DNA of 64,000 nt, from contig NZ_CP109444.1 of the NCBI RefSeq assembly GCF_036227225.1, positions 5,251,501-5,315,500 on the forward strand, given 5' to 3'. The position numbers and the translations under genes were made by a program. Positions 54,946 to 62,393 of the stretch are shown here, in pieces (positions within the stretch are counted from its first letter, which is position 1; each line of letters starts with the position of its first letter). Origin of the DNA: Streptomyces sp. NBC_01478 (GTDB taxonomy: Bacteria; Actinomycetota; Actinomycetes; Streptomycetales; Streptomycetaceae). Below the pieces are notes generated by a model. It worked only from the letters and a program-made list of their open reading frames with translations. It was not told the origin of the DNA and ran no database searches.

Positions 54946-55598
54946 CCACGTCGTCCGTACGGATCCTCGTCGCCACCGCCGTCCCGGCCGAACGGGACGC
55001 GGTGGCACGGGCGTTCACCAACAGCGACCGGGTTGACGTCATCGCCGTCGGGGTGGGGCCGGCCGCCGCTGCCGCCGCCACCGCCACGGCTCTCGCCCGT
55101 ACCCCTTACGCCCTCGTCGTCTCCGCCGGGATCGCCGGTGGCTTCCAGCCCGAGGCGCCCGTCGGGTCCCTCGTGATCGCCGACGAGATCACCGCGGCCG
55201 ACCTGGGCGCCGAGACCGCCGACGGGTTCGTGCCGGTCACCGAACTCGGCTTCGGCACCGTCACCCACCGTCCGCCGAATGCACTCGTACGAGACCTCGC
55301 GGCCGCGGCCGGCGCGCGCACCGGAGCCGTGCTCACCGTCTCCACGGTGACCGGAACGGCCGCCCGCGCCACGGAACTTCGCGCCCGCCACCCCCGGGCC
55401 CTCGCCGAGGCGATGGAGGGCTTCGGCGTCGCCGAGGCCGCCGCCGCGCACGGCATCCCCGTCCTGGAACTGCGCGCGGTCTCCAACCCCGTCGGCCCGC
55501 GCGACCGCGCCGCCTGGCGCATCGGCGACGCGCTCGCGGCCCTGACCGAGGGATTCGGGAAGTGCGCGCCCGTACTGGAGAGTTGGGAACAGGTATGA
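54942..55598 (+). CDS. mqnB: Futalosine hydrolase
   Basis: 218 aa. Nucleosidase that removes adenine or hypoxanthine from futalosine (futalosine menaquinone pathway). Nucleoside-phosphorylase fold: SVRILVATAVPAERDAVARAF, VSAGIAGGFQPEAPVG, and MEGFGVAEAAAAHGIPVLELRAVSN. The start is unusual: the first in-frame ATG is absent, and the candidate CTG 54942 overlaps the stop of the upstream gene (CTGA) with AAGGA just before it. GTG 54915 is the alternative, giving a 31-nt overlap. Both are consistent with coupling. mqnD follows with ATGA overlap. Confidence 0.9.
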   Translation: MTTSSVRILVATAVPAERDAVARAFTNSDRVDVIAVGVGPAAAAAATATALARTPYALVVSAGIAGGFQPEAPVGSLVIADEITAADLGAETADGFVPVTELGFGTVTHRPPNALVRDLAAAAGARTGAVLTVSTVTGTAARATELRARHPRALAEAMEGFGVAEAAAAHGIPVLELRAVSNPVGPRDRAAWRIGDALAALTEGFGKCAPVLESWEQV

Positions 55599-56446
55599 CC
55601 GCTTCGACCGAGCCTTTGCAGATCGCCTACTCCCCCTGCCCCAACGACACCTTCGTCTTCGACGCGTGGGCGCACGGGCGGGTGCCGGGCGCGCCCGCGC
55701 TGGACGTGACCTTCGCGGACATCGACATCACCAACGGCATGGCCGAGCGCGGTGAGTTGGACGTGCTGAAGGTGTCGTACGCCGTGCTGCCGTACGTTCT
55801 CGACGAGTACGCGCTGCTGCCCTGCGGGGGTGCGCTGGGGCGGGGGTGCGGGCCGCTGGTCCTCACCCGGGGGCCGGGAGATCTGACGGGGCGTACGGTC
55901 GCGGTGCCGAGCGAGCGGTCGACCGCGTATCTGCTGTTCCGGCTCTGGGCTGCGGACACGATTCCGGGCGGGGTGGGCGAGATCGTCGTCATGCCGTTCC
56001 ACGAGATCATGCCGGCCGTGCGGGACGGGAAGGTCGACGCGGGGCTCGTCATCCACGAGGCGCGCTTCACGTACCAGAACTACGGCCTGCACAAGCTCGC
56101 GGACATGGGCGAGCACTGGGAGGCCACGACCGGTCTGCCGATCCCGCTGGGCGCGATCATCGCCAAACGGTCCCTGGGCGGCGAGCGGTTGAACCTGCTC
56201 GCCGACTCGATCCGCACGTCCGTCCGCGCCGCCTGGGACGACCCCGAGGCCTCCCGCCCGTACGTCATGGAACACGCCCAGGAGATGGACCCGTCCGTCG
56301 CCGACCAGCACATCGGCCTGTACGTCAACGAGTTCACGGCGGAGCTCGGTGAGGACGGGTATGCGGCGGTCCGGGGGTTGTTGACGCGCGCGGCGGCGGA
56401 GGGACTCGTGCCGGCACTTGGACCGGACGCGCTTACGTTCCCCTGA
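55595..56446 (+). CDS. mqnD: 1,4-dihydroxy-6-naphthoate synthase
   Basis: 283 aa. Converts cyclic de-hypoxanthine futalosine to 1,4-dihydroxy-6-naphthoate in menaquinone biosynthesis. Periplasmic-binding-protein fold of the MqnA/D family: IAYSPCPNDTFVFDAW, VSYAVLPYVLDEYALL, VAVPSERSTAYLLFR, VIHEARFTYQNYGL. The ATG overlaps the mqnB stop (ATGA), and its 3' end leads to a set of hairpins shared with the convergent cold-shock gene. Confidence 0.94.
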   Translation: MTASTEPLQIAYSPCPNDTFVFDAWAHGRVPGAPALDVTFADIDITNGMAERGELDVLKVSYAVLPYVLDEYALLPCGGALGRGCGPLVLTRGPGDLTGRTVAVPSERSTAYLLFRLWAADTIPGGVGEIVVMPFHEIMPAVRDGKVDAGLVIHEARFTYQNYGLHKLADMGEHWEATTGLPIPLGAIIAKRSLGGERLNLLADSIRTSVRAAWDDPEASRPYVMEHAQEMDPSVADQHIGLYVNEFTAELGEDGYAAVRGLLTRAAAEGLVPALGPDALTFP

Positions 56447-56462
56447 ACCCGTGGCGCCGTCC

Positions 56463-56555
56463 CTGGGGGCTGCGCCCCAGACCCTCATCGGCCCTGAAGG
56501 GGCCTCGCCACCACGGTCCACGGGCCGAGAGGCTGGTGTCGTGCCCCTCGGCCCG
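56463..56555. terminator. Hairpin cluster between mqnD and the cold-shock gene
   Basis: Three stems: CTGGGG/CCCCAG (56463-56480), GGCCC/GGGCC (56490-56504) and CGGGCCGAG/CTCGGCCCG (56521-56555). They separate convergent genes and may stop transcription from both. Confidence 0.6.
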
Positions 56556-56607
56556 GACTCGCTCGAACTGCCCTGGATCCTGAAGCTCCGCTGAATCTCC
56601 CGGACTT

Positions 56608-56991
56608 CTACACGTCCAACTGGTCGGCGACCGCCCGCAGCAGGCCCGCGATCTTCGCGCCCGCGGGCTTGTCGGGATAGCGGCCGCGTTCCAGCATGGG
56701 CGTGATGTTCTCCAGGAGGGTCGTCAAGTCCTGGACGATGGAGGCCAGTTCGTCCGGCTTCTTGCGTTGGGCCGCCGCGACCGACGGGGTCGGGTCGAGC
56801 AGGGTCACCGAGAGGGCCTGGTCGCCGCGCTGACCGGCGACGACCCCGAACTCCACGCGCTGTCCGGGCTTCAGGGCATCAACTCCGGCGGGCAGAACCG
56901 AGGAATGGACGAAGACGTCACCGCCGTCGTCACGGGAGAGAAAGCCGAAGCCCTTCTCGCTGTTGAACCACTTGACCTTGCCGGTAGGCAC
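56608..56991 (-). CDS. Cold-shock domain protein with C-terminal extension
   Basis: 127 aa. CSD at 1-65: RNP1 GFGFLS and RNP2 DVFVHSS, from MPTGKVKWFNSEKGFGF. A further 60 residues (KPDELASIVQDLTTLLENITPMLERG) are helical and not part of a classical CspA. RNA chaperone. Upstream, the 5' end is 150 nt from the divergent small membrane gene. Confidence 0.93.
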   Translation of the reverse strand: MPTGKVKWFNSEKGFGFLSRDDGGDVFVHSSVLPAGVDALKPGQRVEFGVVAGQRGDQALSVTLLDPTPSVAAAQRKKPDELASIVQDLTTLLENITPMLERGRYPDKPAGAKIAGLLRAVADQLDV

Positions 56992-57130
56992 GTCTGTCCT
57001 CGTCCTCGTACTCGTCGGAAAACTGCTTCGGATAGCAGACCGGCGGGTCGTCGGGACCCGCCGGTACCAAGGCTAATGGTCTTCAGGCCGGTGACAAGAC
57101 GTCGCCCGCCTGTTCCTTCGCGCTGGGAAC

Positions 57131-57136
57131 TACCCT
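57131..57136 (+). promoter_or_regulatory. -10 element of the small membrane protein gene
   Basis: TACCCT, 6 nt, then GTG 57143. Confidence 0.45.
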
Positions 57137-57142
57137 GGTCCG

Positions 57143-57391
57143 GTGCGTGACAAAACCCAAACGAATTCCGCCGCGGCCGGTGACCGACTGATCCGTGCCG
57201 GTGCCATCGTCTTTTTCCTGGGTGCGGTGGCCACACTCGTCACCGTGGTACCGCTGTTGCTCCACACGACGCCTTTTCCGACGTACATGTACCTCTTGAG
57301 CATGCTCATGGGCGTCGGATTCCTGCTCGCCGCAGCGGGGGTGCTCCAGTCGGTCGCCGCGGGCCGCCGTCAGGCGCGTGCGACGAGGTAG
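57143..57391 (+). CDS. Two-helix membrane protein
   Basis: 82 aa from GTG 57143: two helices (AGAIVFFLGAVATLVTVVPL and MYLLSMLMGVGFLLAAAGVL). Conserved in the same position in many Streptomyces as far as I recall, function unknown. Its 3' end overlaps that of the convergent HAD gene by 22 bp. Confidence 0.8.
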   Translation: MRDKTQTNSAAAGDRLIRAGAIVFFLGAVATLVTVVPLLLHTTPFPTYMYLLSMLMGVGFLLAAAGVLQSVAAGRRQARATR

Positions 57392-58011
57392 TCCGAAAGC
57401 CAGCGCGGGAACTCGGTGAGGTCGCCGAGGACGACGTCCGCGCCGGCCGCGCGCAGTTCGTCGGCGTCGCACGGGCCGGTCGCCACCGCGACCGACATGG
57501 CCTCGGCGACGCGGGCTCCGCGCACGTCGCCGACGTGGTCGCCGACGTAGACGCTCGCGCCCTCCTCGCGCAGCGCCTCCGCCTTCTGCTCGGCCCACAG
57601 GTCGCCGATCACGGCGTCGGCGTCGATGCCGAGATGGGCGAGGTGCAGCTTCGCGTTGGGCTGGTACTTCGCGGTCACCACGACCGCCCGCCCGCCGGCC
57701 GCCCGTACGGCCTCGATCGCCTCGGGGGCGCCGGGCATCGCGAGGGTCGCGGCGATGGCGAACGACGGGTACATCTCGCGGTACAGGTCCGCCACCGCGG
57801 GCACCTCGTCCGCCGGGAACCAGTTGATCAACTCGTCCGCGAGCGGCGGCCCGAGCCGGCTGATCGCGAGATCGGCGTCGATGTACGTCCCCGTCCGCTC
57901 CGCCAGCGCCAGCATGGCGGCGTGGATACCGGGCCGGGAGTCGATGAGGGTCATGTCGAGGTCGAAGCCGACGGTCGGGCCGGGCACGGAGTAAGAAGTC
58001 ATATGGGCCAT
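57370..58011 (-). CDS. HAD-family phosphatase
   Basis: 213 aa. HAD motif I VGFDLDMTLIDSR, motif II in VVVTAKYQ, motif III/IV YVGDHVGDVRGA; a helical cap between motifs I and II. Phosphoglycolate-phosphatase-like. ATG 58011 gives MAHMTSY; ATG 58002 is the alternative. Confidence 0.88.
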   Translation of the reverse strand: MAHMTSYSVPGPTVGFDLDMTLIDSRPGIHAAMLALAERTGTYIDADLAISRLGPPLADELINWFPADEVPAVADLYREMYPSFAIAATLAMPGAPEAIEAVRAAGGRAVVVTAKYQPNAKLHLAHLGIDADAVIGDLWAEQKAEALREEGASVYVGDHVGDVRGARVAEAMSVAVATGPCDADELRAAGADVVLGDLTEFPRWLSDYLVARA

Positions 58012-58055
58012 TGTGCCCAGTCGCTACGACAATCCCACCGGGCCCATCGACTGCT

Positions 58056-59060
58056 CTACCGCTGTCTCTGTGATCGCCACACCAGGTACAGGGCCGACGC
58101 CACCGCCGCGCCCCGCACCACCCACGGCCAGGTCTCGGAGATCGCGTCGTTCATGTGGCCCTGCGCGATGGGCGTGCCCCAGCGGCCGGTGTTCCTGCCC
58201 CACAGCCAGACGACGCCGGCCGCGACGGCCGCCGTCGGCAGGCCGATCACCGCCGCCTTGGTCTCGGCGTCGGTCAGCCGCCGGGAGGCGTACGCGATGA
58301 GCCAACCGAGCAGCAGCGCGAACCAGTTGCCGAGTACGGCGCCCCCGACGAGCAGCGCGGCGGCGATCAGCAGCAGGGGGTTGGACCAGCGTCCGACGGG
58401 GAGGCGGGGGCGGGGGACCATACGGCGTCGGCGGGCCGGGACGTGCGGTGCCTGCTCGATCACCGGTGCGGTCGCCGGCTCCGGTTCCTTCGCCGGCTCC
58501 TTCAGGGGATCCTTCGGGGGCTCCTTCGGCGGCGGGGGCTTGAGCAGTTCCGGGATCTCGATCCCGCCGGTGAACCCGGGCACGCTGTCGCCGAGCGCGA
58601 AGCCGTTGCCCTCCCCTCGCCACCAGTCGGGCTGCACGACGCTGCCGCCGAGCTCGGACGCGCTCGCGAGGTGCGGTGCGGAGGCGGAGTTGTCGGGCTC
58701 GGGCGCGGGTGCGGCCCGGGTGGGGCGCGGACGCGGCAGCGGTACGACCCGGCGCAGGCCCTTCGGCCGTAGATCGTCCTCGTGGTCCCGTTGTACGGGG
58801 ACGGAGGTGGCCGGTGCCCGGGGGACGCCGGCGCCGGTGCCGGCCGCGGCGACGACCTCGTCCGGGGTGCCGAGCCCCTTGAGGATGCGCTGGACGGCGG
58901 CCGGTGTGTCGACGGTGGACCCGGCCCGCCGTCGGTCGATCTCGTTGCGCAGCTCGGACACGAGCCGCATCCGCGTGACCGAGGGCAACTGCCGCTGCTG
59001 CGCGACGTCGCCGACGCGGCTCAGATACTCGTAGACGACCTGGTCGCTCTCGATACCCAC
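58056..59060 (-). CDS. Membrane protein with DUF1700-like N-terminus
   Basis: 334 aa. The N-terminal helical segment (VVYEYLSRVGDVAQQRQLPS, MRLVSELRNEIDRRR, AVQRILKGLGTPDEVV) looks like DUF1700-type domains that associate with sensor proteins. A Pro-rich linker leads to four C-terminal membrane helices (LLLIAAALLVGGAVLGNWFA and others). No catalytic motif. Function unknown. Confidence 0.78.
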   Translation of the reverse strand: MGIESDQVVYEYLSRVGDVAQQRQLPSVTRMRLVSELRNEIDRRRAGSTVDTPAAVQRILKGLGTPDEVVAAAGTGAGVPRAPATSVPVQRDHEDDLRPKGLRRVVPLPRPRPTRAAPAPEPDNSASAPHLASASELGGSVVQPDWWRGEGNGFALGDSVPGFTGGIEIPELLKPPPPKEPPKDPLKEPAKEPEPATAPVIEQAPHVPARRRRMVPRPRLPVGRWSNPLLLIAAALLVGGAVLGNWFALLLGWLIAYASRRLTDAETKAAVIGLPTAAVAAGVVWLWGRNTGRWGTPIAQGHMNDAISETWPWVVRGAAVASALYLVWRSQRQR

Positions 59061-59177
59061 GAAGTCCCCTCAGGGGCGGGTGCGTTGGATACCCCTCGGT
59101 GACAGACGTTACCGCCAGCAGGCCCGATGCCGGGAACCTCACGTCCTGCGCGCTCCCCCACCGTCACCCCCACCCGC

Positions 59178-59183
59178 TACCGT
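59178..59183 (+). promoter_or_regulatory. -10 element of the WYL/helicase-associated gene
   Basis: TACCGT, 7 nt, then ATG 59191; leaderless pattern. Confidence 0.5.
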
Positions 59184-59190
59184 GGGTCGG

Positions 59191-61818
59191 ATGAGCACCT
59201 CGGCCACGCCGCCCCGTTCGCTCGCGGAGGCACTTCGAAGCAGGGACGACGCGTCCCTGGCCGCGCTGCTGCGCAGCCGTCCCGACCTCATCACGCCCGT
59301 TCCCACCGACCTCACCCAGCTCGCGACCCGGGCCGGTACGCGCGGGTCGGTCGTGCGGGCGCTGGAGCGGCTGGACCGGTTCGCGCTGCAGACGGCGGAG
59401 GCGCTGGCCGTGGCGGCGGACCCGGCGCCGTACGACGCGCTGCTCGGGCTCATGGCGGGCGACGCGCGCGACGCGGCCGTCACGCACGCCCTGCCGCGCG
59501 CCCTCGCGACCCTGCGCGAGCAGGCGCTGGTGTGGGGTGCGGACGACCGGCTGCGGCTGGTGCGGACGGCGCGTGAGCTGCTGGCGCCGTCGCCGCAGCA
59601 TCCGTCGCCGACCGGGCTCGGGCCCACGGTCGCGGAGGCCACGGCGGGTATGTCGCCGGGCCGTATCCAGGAGATCGTGACGGCCGCCGGGCTGCCCTCC
59701 ACCCATGACTCGGTGTCCGCGGTGGCCGCGCTCACCAAGCTGTTCACGGCCCGGAGGCGGATGAAGGCGCTGCTCGCCGGGGCCCCCGAGGAGTCTCTGG
59801 AGGTGCTGAACCGGCTGGTCTGGGGGCCGCCCTACGGGCAGGTGACCGCCGATCCGGCGGCCCGGCTGCGCTGGCTCATCGACCGGGGCCTGCTGCTGCC
59901 GACCGCGCCCGGCACGGTCGTACTCCCCCGCGAAGTGGCCCTGCATCTGCGGGCCGGGCGCGCGCACCGCGCGACGGAGCCGGTGGCGCCGCCGGTCGAG
60001 GCGAAGGCCACGCACCGTCCACAGGTTGTGGACACTACGGCGGCCGGGCAGGCGTACACCGCGCTGGCGGCCGTCGAGGAGTTGATGAAGGACTGGGACG
60101 AGGGCGGGCCGACGGTGATGCGGGCCGGCGGCCTCAGCGTCCGCGATCTGAAGCGGACCGCCGTCGCACTGGACGTGGCGGAGCCGGTCGCCGCCTTCTG
60201 GGTCGAACTGGCTTATGCGGCAGGCCTGTTGGCGTCCGACGGCGAGGCGGACGAGCGGTACGCGGCGACCCCGGCCCTCGACGAGTGGCTGGAGCAGCCC
60301 GCCGCGCAGCGCTGGGCCCGGCTCGCGGAGGCGTGGCTGACGGCGACGCGGACGTCGGGGCTGGTGGGCGGGCGGGACGGGAAGGACCGGACGCTGTCGG
60401 CGCTGGGCCCCGGTCTGGACCGCTCGGCCGCTCCGGAGGTACGGCACCGGGTGCTCGGGCTGCTCGCCGGGTTGCCCGAGGGGGCCTCGCCGTCGGTGGA
60501 GTCGGTGCTGGCGCGGTTGCGGTGGGAGCGGCCGGTGCGGGGGGCGGGGGGTGCGTCGGCGGTGGCCCAAGGGGGCACGCCGGGGAGTCCTCAGGAGGGC
60601 GACGATCTGCGCAGTCGGCTTGCCCGGTGGACGTTGGGCGAGGCCGAGATGTTGGGGGTGACCGGGCGGGGGGCTCTGTCGGCGCAGGGGCGGGCGTTGC
60701 TGGGGAGCAGGGGGGCGGCGGCGACCGGCCACGCCGATCCCGCGTCTGCCACTGGATCCGGGTCCGGGGCCGCTACTTCCGCCGGTTCTCGTGCCGCGGC
60801 TCCCTCCGGCCCCGGCGACAAGCTTCCCGTCCATCACCACCGCACGCCCGCTCCCCCCGAGCCGCTCTCCCCCGCCGAACAGGCCACGGCGAGTGCCGCC
60901 GCCGCCCGGCTCCTCGCGCCGTTGCTGCCCGAGCCCTTGGACCACGTGCTGCTCCAGGCGGATCTGACGGCGGTGGCGCCGGGGCCGTTGGAACGGCCGT
61001 TGGCGGACATGCTGGACGTGCTCGCGGACGTGGAGTCGAAGGGCGGGGCGACGGTCTACCGCTTCACGCCGGGCTCGGTGCGCCGCGCGCTGGACGCGGG
61101 CCGTTCCGCCTCCGACCTGCACGACTTCCTCACCGCGCACTCCCGTACGCCGGTCCCGCAGCCCCTCGCCTACCTGATCGACGACGTGGCCCGCAGGCAC
61201 GGCCATCTGCGGATCGGTACGGCCTCGGCGTATGTGCGCTGCGACGACGACTCGGTGCTCAGCGAGATCCTCGCGGACAAGCGGTCGGCGGGCCTGCGAC
61301 TGCGCCGCCTCGCGCCGACCGTGCTGGCGGCGCAGGCCGACCCGGCGGCGCTCCTCGACGGGCTGCGCGCGATGGGCTTCGCGCCGGCCGCCGAGTCCGC
61401 GGAGGGCGATGTCGTCATCACCCGCGCCCACGCCCACCGCACCCCGCCCCGCACGGCCCCGGAACCGGTGCCGGACGGCCCGCCGACCCCGGACACGACC
61501 CTCCTGTCGGCGGCGATCCGCGCGATCAGGGCGGGCGACCGCGCCTCCACGACGCCCCTCAAGACGACGCCTTCGCCGGCCGGCGAACTCCCCCGCACCA
61601 GTTCCGCCGAGACCCTCGCCACCATGCAGGCCGCCGTCCTCACCGGCGACACCGTCTGGATCGGCTACGTCAACGCCGAGGGCTCCGCGAGCCAGCGCGT
61701 GATCGCCCCGATGCGGGTGGAGGGCGGCTTCGTCACGGCGTACGACCACACGGCGGACGAGGTACGGACGTATCCGCTGCACCGGGTGACGGGGGTCGCC
61801 GAGCTGGCGGAGGGGTAG
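59191..61818 (+). CDS. Helicase-associated protein with C-terminal WYL-like domain
   Basis: 875 aa. The long N-terminal and middle regions are helical (winged-helix-like repeats) with a helicase_C_3/XPB-N-like segment (LDHVLLQADLTAVAPGPLE, LRIGTASAYVRCDDDSVL). No Walker A or DEAD box. The last 70 residues (TVWIGYVNAEGSASQRVIAP, EVRTYPLHRVTGVAEL) resemble a WYL domain, which in other proteins senses nucleic-acid ligands. The middle has a Gly/Ala/Ser-rich linker (about 505-555). It lies 0.6 kb upstream of the XPB helicase, with which it may work in DNA repair. Confidence 0.82.
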   Translation: MSTSATPPRSLAEALRSRDDASLAALLRSRPDLITPVPTDLTQLATRAGTRGSVVRALERLDRFALQTAEALAVAADPAPYDALLGLMAGDARDAAVTHALPRALATLREQALVWGADDRLRLVRTARELLAPSPQHPSPTGLGPTVAEATAGMSPGRIQEIVTAAGLPSTHDSVSAVAALTKLFTARRRMKALLAGAPEESLEVLNRLVWGPPYGQVTADPAARLRWLIDRGLLLPTAPGTVVLPREVALHLRAGRAHRATEPVAPPVEAKATHRPQVVDTTAAGQAYTALAAVEELMKDWDEGGPTVMRAGGLSVRDLKRTAVALDVAEPVAAFWVELAYAAGLLASDGEADERYAATPALDEWLEQPAAQRWARLAEAWLTATRTSGLVGGRDGKDRTLSALGPGLDRSAAPEVRHRVLGLLAGLPEGASPSVESVLARLRWERPVRGAGGASAVAQGGTPGSPQEGDDLRSRLARWTLGEAEMLGVTGRGALSAQGRALLGSRGAAATGHADPASATGSGSGAATSAGSRAAAPSGPGDKLPVHHHRTPAPPEPLSPAEQATASAAAARLLAPLLPEPLDHVLLQADLTAVAPGPLERPLADMLDVLADVESKGGATVYRFTPGSVRRALDAGRSASDLHDFLTAHSRTPVPQPLAYLIDDVARRHGHLRIGTASAYVRCDDDSVLSEILADKRSAGLRLRRLAPTVLAAQADPAALLDGLRAMGFAPAAESAEGDVVITRAHAHRTPPRTAPEPVPDGPPTPDTTLLSAAIRAIRAGDRASTTPLKTTPSPAGELPRTSSAETLATMQAAVLTGDTVWIGYVNAEGSASQRVIAPMRVEGGFVTAYDHTADEVRTYPLHRVTGVAELAEG

Positions 61819-61825
61819 GCACCGG

Positions 61826-62308
61826 TCAGTTCAGATAGCGGTCCAGCGCCTCCGCCGCGTCCGCCACGAATGTCGGGCGCCGGGCCATCTCCCGCAGCTC
61901 GCCCTCCGTGACCCACGCGTGCCAGGCGATCTCGGCCGGGTCGGGGGCTATCTCCGTGTGGACGACGGCTTCGTGGACGCCGAGCCAGTACGGGCTGATC
62001 ACGCCCCGGCACAGGAACTTGAAGGCGAACCGCACCGGCACCCGCACCCCGAGTTCCTCGGCGAGTTCACGGGCCGCCGCCTCCTCGTAGGACTCCCCGA
62101 CCTCCGCGGCGCCGCCGACCAGGAAGTTGTACTGCCCCGGGAACCTGGACATGTCCGCCGCCCGCCGGTGCACCAGGACGCGGCCCTCGCCGTCCCGGCA
62201 GACGGTCGTGGCGACGCGGTGCATCCAGTGGTTGGCGATGGCCTCACCCCGGTCCACCGTCCCGAGCACCCGGTCCTGTTCGTCGACCCGCTCCACAAGC
62301 TCTCCCAT
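61826..62308 (-). CDS. Nudix hydrolase (YfcD-like)
   Basis: 160 aa. Nudix box GGAAEVGESYEEAAARELAE followed by EELGV; N-terminal ELVERVDEQDRVLGTVDRGEA and W in NHWMHRVATTV match the YfcD-like group (IPP isomerase-like). It removes a nucleoside diphosphate-linked moiety from an unknown substrate. Convergent with the WYL gene (7 bp apart) and divergent from the XPB helicase. ATG 62308 is chosen by fold; the frame is open further upstream. Confidence 0.88.
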   Translation of the reverse strand: MGELVERVDEQDRVLGTVDRGEAIANHWMHRVATTVCRDGEGRVLVHRRAADMSRFPGQYNFLVGGAAEVGESYEEAAARELAEELGVRVPVRFAFKFLCRGVISPYWLGVHEAVVHTEIAPDPAEIAWHAWVTEGELREMARRPTFVADAAEALDRYLN

Positions 62309-62357
62309 GGGCTCAGCCTCGCAGAGCCCGCCGTGATCATCGGCCGGTAGTGCACAC

Positions 62358-62387
62358 TTGACGTTTGGCCGTGCGGAAGGGATGTGT
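62358..62387 (+). promoter_or_regulatory. Promoter of the XPB-type helicase gene
   Basis: -35 TTGACG (62358-62363), 17-nt spacer, -10-like GATGTG (62381-62386), then 7 nt to GTG 62394. The proposed start would again be leaderless. Confidence 0.5.
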
Positions 62388-62393
62388 ACGTAC

